In this document: piece after piece, positions 23,881 to 32,509 of the stretch
How the letters are laid out: the number at the start of each line of letters is the position of its first letter
How positions within the stretch are numbered: position 1 is the first letter of the stretch
Translations under genes and position numbers: made by a program
The notes under the pieces: generated by a model
The model's input: the letters and a program-made list of their open reading frames with translations, nothing else
Database searches by the model: none
What the model was told of the DNA's origin: nothing
From: Chitinophagales bacterium
GTDB taxonomy: Bacteria; Bacteroidota; Bacteroidia; Chitinophagales; JADIYW01
Length of the DNA stretch: 64,000 nucleotides
Direction of reading: 5' to 3'
Assembly (NCBI GenBank): GCA_023957245.1
Contig: JAMLHJ010000001.1
Span: 81,273-145,272, forward strand

Positions 23881-25323
23881 ATGGCATTGAATAAAAGAAA
23901 CGAGAAAGGCAGACCGCTGTCACATGCAGAAATGGATGCTAACTGGGCACAGATTGAAAACTGGTTAGCTCAAAAGGCAGCTAGCTCACATACTCATAAT
24001 ATTAATCAGATTACAGGGCTAGTGGCGGCACTATCAAGTAAAATGGAAAGTGCTCAACGAGGGGTTGCTAATGGTGTCGCTTCATTGGGGAATGACGGTA
24101 AAGTGCCATTGTCGCAATTGCCAGCTATTCAAGCAAGTACAGGAATGTACTTTCCTCATGATTCATTAACGATAAGTGATATTGGTAAGGTGGCAATATG
24201 GAAAGATGGTAAAGCACAACTTCCTGTCTTTGAGATGATGAATCTCAGGTTTCCCAAATATGCATATGAGTTAAACCTTAGCTCATTTACTACATTTGCT
24301 AGTCCAATAGCTACAATTACATTTTCTTCTAATCCAGTGGATGGTGATATGTTGGGAAATTATAGGTTTAAAACAACTCCTTCAACTCCTAATGAATCTC
24401 AGATATATCCAACGCTACCTGATACTATTAATGCATTAATCGAAACAATAAGAAATAAAGAAGGTGTTGCTGCCGCATTTTTATTTGATGTCGATAAGGT
24501 AAAAATTGTTTCGTTTTCAGACGGCAAGCAAGCTGGCTTTTCATTTCAAGAGGATGTGTTGTCCCAATACGTTGACACATCATTTTGTACTGTATCCAAA
24601 ACTACAACTACAGCTGTTGATAGGTTGGGACACTCATTAGTACCTTTTTTGTTCTTGTGGAGTATAGGCATTTTTGGCGATCAAGATAAAGATACTGCTT
24701 ATCAAATTTTTTATACGCAAAACTCAAGTTTTAGTAATGAAATTATGTGTGGCACTACATATCCTGGTAACTATCCACTAACATTGGATGAGTTGAAAGC
24801 AGGCATTACAGAAGCATTAGAGCATCATGAAGATATTTATAGCCATAAATGGAACGATAATGTATTAACAATTAAACCTATTATTCCTCTTTCAACAGCT
24901 ATATCTGTCGATTCGGGAGATGAAGATTTTTGGTACAATGCATTTAGTGATGGAACTATTTCTGATGATGACTATTTACCAGTATGCCACTATTCAATTT
25001 TAGGTGTAATAAAATCTGTAGGTGATATGGAAGTCGAGATTGCTAGTGAACCTATAGTGAATTGTATGTCTTCATATAATGAAGACGTAGTGTGTAATGG
25101 CCAACTTGATAATAACAGAATATTCATCTTAGATGCAAATGATCCAGGTAAATTATATCCTTTTCCAAAAATTGCAATAGAAAACATGAGTATGATTTTC
25201 ATGTTAATAGCTCCAGGGTATTATATTACAAAGGATGACTTAATAGCTGCTAATTCTGTTTTCAAAGGCGAAAAATTAAATGACTTTTTTTCTATTCAAA
25301 TTTTTAATATGATTTTTAATTAA
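23881..25323 (+). CDS. tail fibre/virion structural protein
   Basis: A 480-aa protein beginning ALNKRNEKGRPLSHAEMDAN, a segment typical of phage tail fibre or collar N-termini in this phylum, followed by SSHTHNINQITGLVAALSSK and GVASLGNDGKVPLSQLPAIQ, which are repeat-like fibre shaft motifs. The C-terminal two thirds are not recognised and may be a receptor-binding part. Start 5 bases after the preceding stop. Confidence 0.6.
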   Translation: MALNKRNEKGRPLSHAEMDANWAQIENWLAQKAASSHTHNINQITGLVAALSSKMESAQRGVANGVASLGNDGKVPLSQLPAIQASTGMYFPHDSLTISDIGKVAIWKDGKAQLPVFEMMNLRFPKYAYELNLSSFTTFASPIATITFSSNPVDGDMLGNYRFKTTPSTPNESQIYPTLPDTINALIETIRNKEGVAAAFLFDVDKVKIVSFSDGKQAGFSFQEDVLSQYVDTSFCTVSKTTTTAVDRLGHSLVPFLFLWSIGIFGDQDKDTAYQIFYTQNSSFSNEIMCGTTYPGNYPLTLDELKAGITEALEHHEDIYSHKWNDNVLTIKPIIPLSTAISVDSGDEDFWYNAFSDGTISDDDYLPVCHYSILGVIKSVGDMEVEIASEPIVNCMSSYNEDVVCNGQLDNNRIFILDANDPGKLYPFPKIAIENMSMIFMLIAPGYYITKDDLIAANSVFKGEKLNDFFSIQIFNMIFN

Positions 25324-25338
25324 CGGTAATATATATAC

Positions 25339-26211
25339 ATGAGCAGGTCAATTAAGGAGATATATAACGCAATTGTCAACGAAAAGCAAACGTTCAGCGA
25401 GCTAAATAGTTTACTACCTGATTATCCATCAGATACAGCCTTTGGTTCATTATTAGCTGATTTATCTAGCAATAGCAAAGTGGCGATATGGAGGCTATGG
25501 GTATTTATAACGGCTGTTGCCATATATTATCACGAACGAATTTTTGACAAACATAAAGAAGAAGTACAAGATATTGCTAACTCAATGCAAGTAGGTAAGC
25601 TAGAGTGGTATGCCTCCGAAAGTAGAAAGTTTCAACTAGGATTTCCACTAGCCTTTAATAACACTACTTTCCGCTATTATTATTTAGATAGTACTTCTGA
25701 AGATGCTGTTAATGCTCGCATCATTAATAGGGTAAGTGCTAGGGAGGTGTTTTCTACTAACTTTACTGGTATTCGCATTAAAGTAGCCAAATCTATAGGT
25801 GTAGATCTTAATGCAATATCTGAAGATGAGCTAGAAGCATTTAAGTTTTATATTCAAAGAATTGCATTTGCTGGTATCCCAGTAGATGTATGGTCTAAAG
25901 AAGCTGATAAGCTAAAGTATAATATTCGCATTTGGTTTGATGGGGTCCTGCCAGAAAATGATATTTTAACAGCTATTCAACAGGCAATCAATAGCTATTT
26001 AATAGCTATTCCGTTCGATGGTATGTTGTATAGAAACAAACTCATCGATACCTTACAGGAACTTACACCAGTGAGGGATGTTGAAATAGTCAGTCTGCAA
26101 AGTCAGAGAGCAAATTCTGTACTTTGGATAGATGCTGGCAGGTTTATAGAACCAGAGTCTGGATACTTTAAAACTGACCCTACTTCAATCATTCAATTAA
26201 TAGCTGAATAA
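25339..26211 (+). CDS. baseplate J-like protein
   Basis: A 290-aa protein in the position of gpJ/gp47. It has SIKEIYNAIVNEKQTFSELN, a hydrophobic WRLWVFITAVAIYYHERIFD, the wedge-like LQLGF-type linker, and a C-terminal beta part with IPFDGMLYRNKLIDTLQELT and VRDVEIVSLQSQ. Gene neighbours (wedge gp25-like, LysM and I-like) support a baseplate wedge role. Sequence identity to gpJ is not obvious, so the call rests on order and pattern. Confidence 0.6.
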   Translation: MSRSIKEIYNAIVNEKQTFSELNSLLPDYPSDTAFGSLLADLSSNSKVAIWRLWVFITAVAIYYHERIFDKHKEEVQDIANSMQVGKLEWYASESRKFQLGFPLAFNNTTFRYYYLDSTSEDAVNARIINRVSAREVFSTNFTGIRIKVAKSIGVDLNAISEDELEAFKFYIQRIAFAGIPVDVWSKEADKLKYNIRIWFDGVLPENDILTAIQQAINSYLIAIPFDGMLYRNKLIDTLQELTPVRDVEIVSLQSQRANSVLWIDAGRFIEPESGYFKTDPTSIIQLIAE

Positions 26212-26717
26212 TGTGGTACTCTATAGATTTTAATAGGCTTATCAAAATGTTGTTGCCTTCTATACTTCAACAGGCAAAACATTATTCATGGTTGAGAGCT
26301 CAATTGTTTCCTCTAATAGAGATACATGAAGATTTTAAAGATTTCAGATTGAAATTCAATCGAGAGCTGAGATATAATGGACAGGTAATAATACTTGAAA
26401 ACTTACTCAATAATGAGTTTGATATTGACAATAGAGGTATTGTGGTAAAGACCAACCCATCAGGAATGAGCCAAGTATTTGTCTTCCAAAATGAAGAAAC
26501 AGAGCCACCTGTAAATATATATCAAAAACAAGAAGGGCAACCAATATATATCTTTCAAAAGTCGGAAGAATTAGAAAGGTTCTTTGATTTTGAAGTAATT
26601 GTACCTGTGGGAATACTTACTCCAGGAGAGGAAAGACAACTTAAATCGCTTACTCTAAGATACAAATTAGATGGTAAACGACCAAGATTTATTTATCAAA
26701 ACGACCAAATATTTTAA
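26211..26717 (+). CDS. baseplate protein (gpI/gp48-like)
   Basis: A 168-aa protein. The N-terminal half (PSILQQAKHYSWLRAQLFPL; FKDFRLKFNRELRYNGQVII) resembles the short wedge-associated proteins that follow gpJ. The C-terminal half has VFVFQNEETEPPVNIYQKQE and IYIFQKSEELERFFDFEV, a Bacteroidota-type extension. It shares one base with the J-like stop. Confidence 0.5.
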   Translation: MWYSIDFNRLIKMLLPSILQQAKHYSWLRAQLFPLIEIHEDFKDFRLKFNRELRYNGQVIILENLLNNEFDIDNRGIVVKTNPSGMSQVFVFQNEETEPPVNIYQKQEGQPIYIFQKSEELERFFDFEVIVPVGILTPGEERQLKSLTLRYKLDGKRPRFIYQNDQIF

Positions 26718-26720
26718 AAC

Positions 26721-27596
26721 ATGAATACTTTAGATACAAGTAAATTAGGCGGACATCCGTTATACCTTCAGGATGTTGGTTTTGTTCAAAATGCCTATAA
26801 GGAGGCGATAGATGGCATTACAAGTTCTCTTGGCGCAGATTGCTATATCTTGACTGGTTGTGTTAAATCTCTTCAATCTGCTGGTGTGTGGGCTATTTCA
26901 GAGGGCTATGTAGTATTGGATAAAGAAGTATTTAAAGTATCCGCACATACGGTATCCTTTTTATCTGAAAGCGATCCATTGTTCTGGTCTATTCATCAGC
27001 AATATATCGAGCCTTCCCCAGTGCTCTACAAAGAATCTGGAAGCCAAAATGTACACATTCAAAGACGAGCTATTGTAAGTGTAGAAGTGAGTGATTTTGT
27101 ATATGAATTGCCGACAGTATCAATATTAGCTGATAGACTATCTAGGAACGAGTTTATAGATATAAACACATTGAATAGTTGGAGTGGTACTCTTGAATAT
27201 CGTACAGCTCATGGAATGTTACATTTGAATGGTCTAGTATATGTAGCTTCTCCAGATATTAATGATCAGGGTCTATTTATATGCGAAATTCCATTAAAAT
27301 ATCTTCCATATTTTTATAATGATGTTACTTATGGAAGTGCACCACCTAGCATACTTAGTTATAACTTTGTAAATGAATATGGCGCACACCAATTTGTTAT
27401 CAACAGGATTGTGAGACGAGTAGGATATAACGATATTATAGAACCTGTGGTGGCTGAGTTATATGCCAACTTAAGTGAACCAGTTAATACAAGAAAAGGA
27501 TATTTGTTGATTAAATCACCAGGTGTTTGGCCAGCAGGTACAGAGTTTGTAGTGTATAAATTTTCAGGCGTCAGTTGGTTAATAGCACCTCAGTAA
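26721..27596 (+). CDS. tail fibre or minor tail protein
   Basis: A 291-aa protein with SKLGGHPLYLQDVGFVQNAY and GITSSLGADCYILTGCVKSL, a motif seen near the ends of Bacteroidota Mu-like tail operons, and a C-terminal beta domain. It is the last phage gene before the putative right-end repeats and is probably a baseplate/fibre attachment protein. The exact role is unknown. Confidence 0.5.
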   Translation: MNTLDTSKLGGHPLYLQDVGFVQNAYKEAIDGITSSLGADCYILTGCVKSLQSAGVWAISEGYVVLDKEVFKVSAHTVSFLSESDPLFWSIHQQYIEPSPVLYKESGSQNVHIQRRAIVSVEVSDFVYELPTVSILADRLSRNEFIDINTLNSWSGTLEYRTAHGMLHLNGLVYVASPDINDQGLFICEIPLKYLPYFYNDVTYGSAPPSILSYNFVNEYGAHQFVINRIVRRVGYNDIIEPVVAELYANLSEPVNTRKGYLLIKSPGVWPAGTEFVVYKFSGVSWLIAPQ

Positions 27597-27607
27597 TCAG
27601 TGTTTAA

Positions 27608-27629
27608 AAATTTATACATTCCGTTTTCC
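27608..27629. repeat. putative transposase-binding repeat R3-like
   Basis: One of three near-identical 22-bp direct repeats with the core TTTATACATTCCGTTT. This copy lies 56 bp left of the second, the isolated member of a 1+2 arrangement as at the Mu right end (R3 apart from adjacent R2 and R1). It is intergenic, 11 bases after the last phage stop codon. Confidence 0.6.
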
Positions 27630-27663
27630 GAATAAGATAATTTTTCATCAATAGGAGCATTGG

Positions 27664-27685
27664 AAATTTATACATTCCGTTTCCC
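27664..27685. repeat. putative transposase-binding repeat R2-like
   Basis: Second copy, same orientation, differing from the others by one base (TTTCCC in place of TTTTCC). It abuts the third copy with a 24-bp spacing, so two proteins would sit side by side. Confidence 0.6.
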
Positions 27686-27687
27686 AA

Positions 27688-27709
27688 AAATTTATACATT
27701 CCGTTTTCC
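27688..27709. repeat. putative transposase-binding repeat R1-like, near prophage right end
   Basis: Third copy, identical to the first over 22 bp. It is followed by the 14-bp palindrome CGAATTATAATTCG (27709-27722). By analogy with Mu, the right terminus should lie within a few tens of bases to the right. No CA terminus or target duplication can be fixed without the left end. Confidence 0.6.
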
Positions 27710-27788
27710 GAATTATAATTCGATAGCTAATTCATTACTAAATAGTAGATATTCAAGCTATTTCATTATATTAGTTATTCATTCTAAA

Positions 27789-28883
27789 ATGAGACAGTTT
27801 TTTTCTGCAATAAGAATTAAAGATTGGTGGAGTTCAATACTAATTCCAGTGGTTTCCTTTTATTTTATTGGGCTTCTGTACACAAAAAACACTCTAGTTG
27901 ATCAATATTTAAAAAACACTATCTGGTTGTTATTATTATCTATTACTACTGCTTCATTTGGTTTTTATCTTAATGAATATACAGATATTAAGGATGATTT
28001 AAAAGCTGGGAAGGAGAATGCAGTTTCTTTACTTTCAAAGCCAAAAGCAATTACATTTCTTCTGTTTATCATCTGCATGATGACTCTCAGCTCCTTACCT
28101 TTTTGGAAGAATGAAAAAATTATCTTCCTATTTTTAATACAAATATTATTGTTTATAGTTTATAGTTGCCCTCCAATTCGATTGAAAAGAAACCCATATA
28201 TTGCTGTATTACTTGACAGTTTATATAGTGGCACTTTATTTTTTATCATTGCTCTGATTTATTCAAATGCTAAAGTTACTTGGTCAATACTTGGTCTCAC
28301 CATAGCATTTGGTGTTTTTAGAGGAATAAGAAATATCTTATACCATGTTACAAAAGATATTGAAATAGACAAGAAAGCAGGACAGAATACAGTTGCTCAT
28401 ATTGCTCGCAGTCAGACATTATTGAACCTACAAGCAATTTTCTTTTTTATTGAAATTTCATTTCTATTATATTTCATATTTCAGGTCTCATACATCACCT
28501 TTTTAATAACAATATTTGGTGTAATAATTCTTCTAATAAAAAGAAATTACTATACTCATTATGAATTGGAAAAATCAGGAAAAAAAAGATGGTTATCAGA
28601 AATCAATACAATATATGAAGTTTGGTTACCTATTGCAGCATTAACTGGAGTTTTCGCTATCCGTGAGTGGAAGACCTATTTTTTGAGTTTATTAATCCTT
28701 TTTCTTGTTTTTCCGAGTGTATTAAGGTTTCTGCACGAAATTTATATCATACTATCTAATTTTTATTACTTAGGATATAAACTGTTTTATCTAATTTCAG
28801 ATATTTATTTTATAAAAATCAAACCACATTTTGATATAGGCAAAAAGTGGAAACAACTAATAAGAAAGAGTGGAAATATCTAA
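27789..28883 (+). CDS. UbiA-family prenyltransferase-like membrane protein
   Basis: A 364-aa protein with about eight or nine membrane helices. The two aspartate-rich motifs of the family are visible: NEYTDIKDD (62-70) and DIEIDKKAG (190-198), with the second retaining D-x3-D. In glycan loci UbiA members can make polyprenyl-phosphate-linked pentoses (as DPPR synthase does), so prenyl-phosphate or another prenyl acceptor is possible. Start ATG 27789 is used; the longer frame to 27660 only translates phage repeats. The C-terminal 37 residues are homologous to those of the next gene product. Confidence 0.75.
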   Translation: MRQFFSAIRIKDWWSSILIPVVSFYFIGLLYTKNTLVDQYLKNTIWLLLLSITTASFGFYLNEYTDIKDDLKAGKENAVSLLSKPKAITFLLFIICMMTLSSLPFWKNEKIIFLFLIQILLFIVYSCPPIRLKRNPYIAVLLDSLYSGTLFFIIALIYSNAKVTWSILGLTIAFGVFRGIRNILYHVTKDIEIDKKAGQNTVAHIARSQTLLNLQAIFFFIEISFLLYFIFQVSYITFLITIFGVIILLIKRNYYTHYELEKSGKKRWLSEINTIYEVWLPIAALTGVFAIREWKTYFLSLLILFLVFPSVLRFLHEIYIILSNFYYLGYKLFYLISDIYFIKIKPHFDIGKKWKQLIRKSGNI

Positions 28884-29820
28884 TCAGATAAATGGATTAT
28901 GGATTAAAGGACGGTTATCTTCTTTAGAGAATCTGACTATTTTATCTTTTTTAGAACAAAAATACGAATTTACATTATGGACTTATGACAATTTTGAATT
29001 ATACTCAGATATAAAAGGATTAATTGTCAAAGATGCTCGCACAATTATACCTGAAGATGAAGTTTTTTGTTATTCTAATACCAATCAATTTGGTCATGGG
29101 AAGGGTAGCTTTGCTGGCTTTTCAGACATCTTTAGATATAAATTATTATATCTATTCGGAGGCTGGTGGGTGGACATGGATGTTACTTGCTTGAAGCGTT
29201 TTGACTTTGACACCCCTTATGTATTTAGGAAAAGTAAATTAGATAGTGATTATATTGTAGGGAATATCATGCATGTACCAAAAGGTACGACGTTAATGAA
29301 AAAATGTTATGAAGAAGCTAAAGAAGCTGTGCATGCAGAAAGTAATGACTGGATGTTGCCAATCAATATTTTAAATCAGAACATTAAAGAAGAACAGCTT
29401 ACACAATATGTTTATTCATTTTCCAATGAAGACAGTTGGATTACTGTTAGCTCTTTGCTAATATATCCTAAATATCCTCAATCATGGCATGCAATACATT
29501 GGATGAATGAAGAGTTTAGAAGAATTAAAATTTCTAAAGAAATCTATCTACAATCAAGTGTACTGGGAAATCATTATGAAAAGTACAACTTGGGGATTCC
29601 TATTAAAACTAAACTTGGGAAGTTGCAATACACATTCAATGCAAGTAAAGTATATTATGCAATGATACATTTCAGAAGAGAGACGTTTTTCTCTAGCATG
29701 TATTACTTGATGTATAATCTATTTTATCTTTTCTCAGATTTTTACTTTTTGAAGATTAGACCGAGATTTGATTTGGTATATTATTTAAAAAGGTTGGTAG
29801 GAATTAAAAGAGTTCGTTAA
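28870..29820 (+). CDS. DXD glycosyltransferase (capsular polysaccharide synthesis type)
   Basis: A 316-aa glycosyltransferase of the GT32/Gly_transf_sug type. DIFRYKLLYLFGGWWVDMDV carries the metal-binding D-x-D (here DMD). The start GTG at 28870 overlaps the prenyltransferase gene by 14 bases. Its C-terminal tail (about 280-316; LFYLFSDFYFLKIRPRFD) matches the prenyltransferase tail, 15 of 22 aligned residues identical at the core. Acts in the cytoplasm, probably at the membrane. Acceptor sugar unknown. Confidence 0.75.
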   Translation: MEISNQINGLWIKGRLSSLENLTILSFLEQKYEFTLWTYDNFELYSDIKGLIVKDARTIIPEDEVFCYSNTNQFGHGKGSFAGFSDIFRYKLLYLFGGWWVDMDVTCLKRFDFDTPYVFRKSKLDSDYIVGNIMHVPKGTTLMKKCYEEAKEAVHAESNDWMLPINILNQNIKEEQLTQYVYSFSNEDSWITVSSLLIYPKYPQSWHAIHWMNEEFRRIKISKEIYLQSSVLGNHYEKYNLGIPIKTKLGKLQYTFNASKVYYAMIHFRRETFFSSMYYLMYNLFYLFSDFYFLKIRPRFDLVYYLKRLVGIKRVR

Positions 29821-29830
29821 TAATAGTACA

Positions 29831-30658
29831 ATGGCAAAAAACAAATCGGTTCAAATCATCTCTGCCCAACCAGAAACAATATTAGATTATATAAAAAAGG
29901 TATGGAATGCTAGATTGTTAATTGTTTCATTTTCAAAAAGAGACATCCAAACCAAATATGCTCAGACTTTATTAGGAATTGCTTGGACTTTATTGCAACC
30001 AATTACTGGGATAATCATATTTACATTTTTTTTTCAATACATTTTAAAAATCAAACTTGAAGAAGCTCCATATCCAGTATTTGCTCTTATAGGATTCACT
30101 GCTTGGAATCTTTGGTCAAGTACTTTCCAACAAGGTAGCTTATCTATTTTTGAACAAAGAGGATTATTATCAAAGGTATATTTTCCAAAAATCATTCTCC
30201 CTTTATCAAAAGCATTGACTGGGACTTTTGACTTCATTATTGCGCTGACTTTACTAATTATATTGATTCCATTTTACAAAATCCATGTTTCATGGAGGCT
30301 TATTATCATACCTTTATTCTATTTAATACAAATAATATTCTCAGTATCATTTGCAATAATTTTAGCAGTTTCTAGTGTCAAAAGAAGAGATTTATTTCAT
30401 TTTGTCCCCTACATTCTCAACTTTGGAATATGGGCAAGTCCAGTATTCTACGCTATCACTTTATTTCCAGAAAAATGGCAATTTATTTTTAATTACAACC
30501 CCATCGCTCTATGCATTGAAGGTTATAGATGGTGTATTTTCAACAATTATCCTTTCAGAATAGAATTACTCTATAGCCTTCCAATTGTATTCACCTTTTC
30601 AATTATAGCACTCGTCATGATGAAAAAAAATGATGACCACTTTACCGACCATATTTAA
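29831..30658 (+). CDS. ABC-2 permease of polysaccharide exporter (Wzm-like)
   Basis: A 275-aa integral membrane protein with six hydrophobic segments. N-terminal SFSKRDIQTKYAQTLLGIAW and the LLQPITGIIIFTFFF segment are the standard start of polysaccharide ABC permeases. It pairs with the ATPase encoded 6.7 kb downstream (37395) to export a lipid-linked glycan. The separation of the two exporter genes by seven oxygenase genes is unusual. Confidence 0.85.
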   Translation: MAKNKSVQIISAQPETILDYIKKVWNARLLIVSFSKRDIQTKYAQTLLGIAWTLLQPITGIIIFTFFFQYILKIKLEEAPYPVFALIGFTAWNLWSSTFQQGSLSIFEQRGLLSKVYFPKIILPLSKALTGTFDFIIALTLLIILIPFYKIHVSWRLIIIPLFYLIQIIFSVSFAIILAVSSVKRRDLFHFVPYILNFGIWASPVFYAITLFPEKWQFIFNYNPIALCIEGYRWCIFNNYPFRIELLYSLPIVFTFSIIALVMMKKNDDHFTDHI

Positions 30659-30659
30659 T

Positions 30660-31583
30660 TTATATAAAACCAGCCCCTATTCGACACCAAGCTTCTACTT
30701 TCTGAGAATTAAGTTTTAAGTTTTTAAAAACTTCTTCACCTTTTTTGGGATATTCCTCAGTAGGCCGCTTTTCAAATTCTTTGTCATAAAAAAATGACAT
30801 ATCGACTAGGAATTTTTCCACTTTACCTTTTGATGTTTCATCACCTACATAATAATGCAAAAAATCAGCTTTTTTCTGTTTAATAAAAAAATTCACTGCA
30901 ATTCTATATTGTTCTGAAAAATTTGCTGGGGAGCAATGAATAGTTGCACTATCAAAGAACACAACCTCACCAGCTTTCATTTCAACTGGAATTGAATATT
31001 TCCAAAGCAAATCTAGATATGAATCAAATTGCCAAGGAACATTTAATGAGCGCTGAGTATTACCAAATCTATGACTTCCAGGAACAACATGTAATGCTCC
31101 ATTATTGACTGTAACATCTTGAAGTGGGCACCATGCATATACAGACATGTATTGGTCTTCTTCAACGTGGGAGCTATCCTGATGTGGATTCAATTCACTT
31201 TTATCTGTAGGTGGTTTTACAACAAACACACCTCCCATCAAATCAGCTTGATCTGGCAGAAAAAATTGTTCCAAATAGGGTCTTACATATTTATAAACAC
31301 TCTCTTTTGCCATATTCCTCACTACTACACTAGAAGGGCGACCACTGTTCCAAAATAAATCTTTAATTTCACTATCTTCTCTTTTCAAGATTTCAAAAAA
31401 ATCTGTCTTGAGATTGTCTATTTGTTCGATTTGCAGTAGATTCCTTACTGCATATCCCTTTTGTTTCAATTCATCTTGAATAGATTTGTCTAAAAAGAAA
31501 TCCTGATTGTACTTCACTAATTCACCATCACTGATGGGAAGCTCAAAACCAATCTTCAAAATATTTCTAAATGTGGCTAACAT
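30660..31583 (-). CDS. PhyH-like Fe(II)/2-oxoglutarate oxygenase, reverse strand
   Basis: A 307-aa member of the phytanoyl-CoA dioxygenase family. H134-Q-D136, H216 and R227 (2-oxoglutarate anchor, RIAV) are visible, together with CPLQDVTVNNGALHVVPGSH, which is diagnostic. It hydroxylates an unknown substrate. It is the only one of seven copies on the minus strand and ends 2 bases from the permease stop, so it belongs to another transcript. It is also the most divergent, with an extended N-terminal segment. Confidence 0.8.
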   Translation of the reverse strand: MLATFRNILKIGFELPISDGELVKYNQDFFLDKSIQDELKQKGYAVRNLLQIEQIDNLKTDFFEILKREDSEIKDLFWNSGRPSSVVVRNMAKESVYKYVRPYLEQFFLPDQADLMGGVFVVKPPTDKSELNPHQDSSHVEEDQYMSVYAWCPLQDVTVNNGALHVVPGSHRFGNTQRSLNVPWQFDSYLDLLWKYSIPVEMKAGEVVFFDSATIHCSPANFSEQYRIAVNFFIKQKKADFLHYYVGDETSKGKVEKFLVDMSFFYDKEFEKRPTEEYPKKGEEVFKNLKLNSQKVEAWCRIGAGFI

Positions 31584-31648
31584 ATGATTTGAGTCATATT
31601 AACTTATAATAATTAATCTTACCTTTAGTAGCAGATAGTATAAATATA

Positions 31649-32509
31649 ATGCAAATTTTGAAAAACGATGAAGCTCAAAAGGAAATTTCTGAAAAGGGAT
31701 TTACAATTTTTGATATTCTAGAAGCTAGTATTACTGAAAGACTATCTAGTCACTACCATTCTTTGAGCTCACCTTTTCAAACTGGATTTCATCCTAGTAT
31801 GTTTTGGCAAAATACTCAAACAAAATTTGAAATCAGCCAATTAATATGCAAAGAACTGGAACCTTGGGTAGAAGAGCATTTTATAGGATATCGCCTTTTG
31901 TATGGCAATTTTATGGTCAAAGAACCAGGAAAGGAAAGTATCATGAAACTTCATCAAGATTGGTCTTATGTAGATGAAGAGTTTGAGCAATCTTTTGCTA
32001 TTTGGTTTCCTTTACAAGACTTGACAGACAGCAATGGTGCCTTATCCATGATACCTAGAAGCCATTTTTCCAAAAACCATCATCGTGGTCCAGGAACGCA
32101 TTGCCCCTTTCTTGAAAATGAAGATTATATAATCGAAAATTTTGGGCAAGCATTATATCTAAAAAAAGGACAACCCGTCGTATGGGAGCATCATCTTTTA
32201 CATTATAGTCCACCAAACTTATCAACCTCACCGAGAATTGCAGTTACTGCTATTATTGTTCCTAAAGACCAACCTATTTATCATTATTTTCAACAAGATT
32301 CAGATGCTGATATTGAGCAATATCAAATAGAACCTCAATTTTACTTCAATTATAATATAGGTAAAAGACCAAAATATCATTCTCAATTAGTTCAAAACTT
32401 TTCTCCAATAAAACAAACTTATTCCATTAAAGAAATCAATCAACTCTTAGGAAAAGCTGAAAATAAAAAATTTAATTATATACAAAAACTTAAAAAAATA
32501 TTCTCATGA
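31649..32509 (+). CDS. PhyH-like oxygenase 1 of the rightward array
   Basis: A 286-aa oxygenase with intact ligands H102-Q-D104 (LHQDWSYVDEE), H185 and R196. The family block IWFPLQDLTDSNGALSMIPR is clear. It starts the six-gene rightward array, which overlaps or touches from gene to gene, so one transcript is likely. The divergent gap to the reverse copy (31584-31648) should hold promoters. Substrate unknown; a glycan or lipid part of the exported product is inferred. Confidence 0.8.
   Translation: MQILKNDEAQKEISEKGFTIFDILEASITERLSSHYHSLSSPFQTGFHPSMFWQNTQTKFEISQLICKELEPWVEEHFIGYRLLYGNFMVKEPGKESIMKLHQDWSYVDEEFEQSFAIWFPLQDLTDSNGALSMIPRSHFSKNHHRGPGTHCPFLENEDYIIENFGQALYLKKGQPVVWEHHLLHYSPPNLSTSPRIAVTAIIVPKDQPIYHYFQQDSDADIEQYQIEPQFYFNYNIGKRPKYHSQLVQNFSPIKQTYSIKEINQLLGKAENKKFNYIQKLKKIFS

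Larger units (their letters stand above)
1..27709. mobile_element. Mu-like transposable prophage (left end outside window)
   Basis: The block carries a DDE transposase, a MuB-like ATPase, a Ner-like regulator and divergent repressor, and a full set of myovirus head and tail genes in Mu-like families (DUF3164, portal, gp36, minor head protein, gpG-like protein, sheath, tube, tape measure, baseplate). The right end is placed after the third of three direct repeats at 27608-27709, because the next gene (27789) belongs to an unrelated, more A+T-rich glycan locus. No left terminus is visible, since a gene runs off base 1. Layout differs from Mu itself: head/baseplate genes lie on both strands, diverging at about 15.7 kb. 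Most expected structural functions are present and look intact, so the element may be viable. Confidence 0.9.

Noticed and set aside
27660..27788. Upstream extension of the UbiA-like gene
   Set aside because: It translates two copies of the phage end repeat (YTFRFP twice); ATG 27789 fits the family start.
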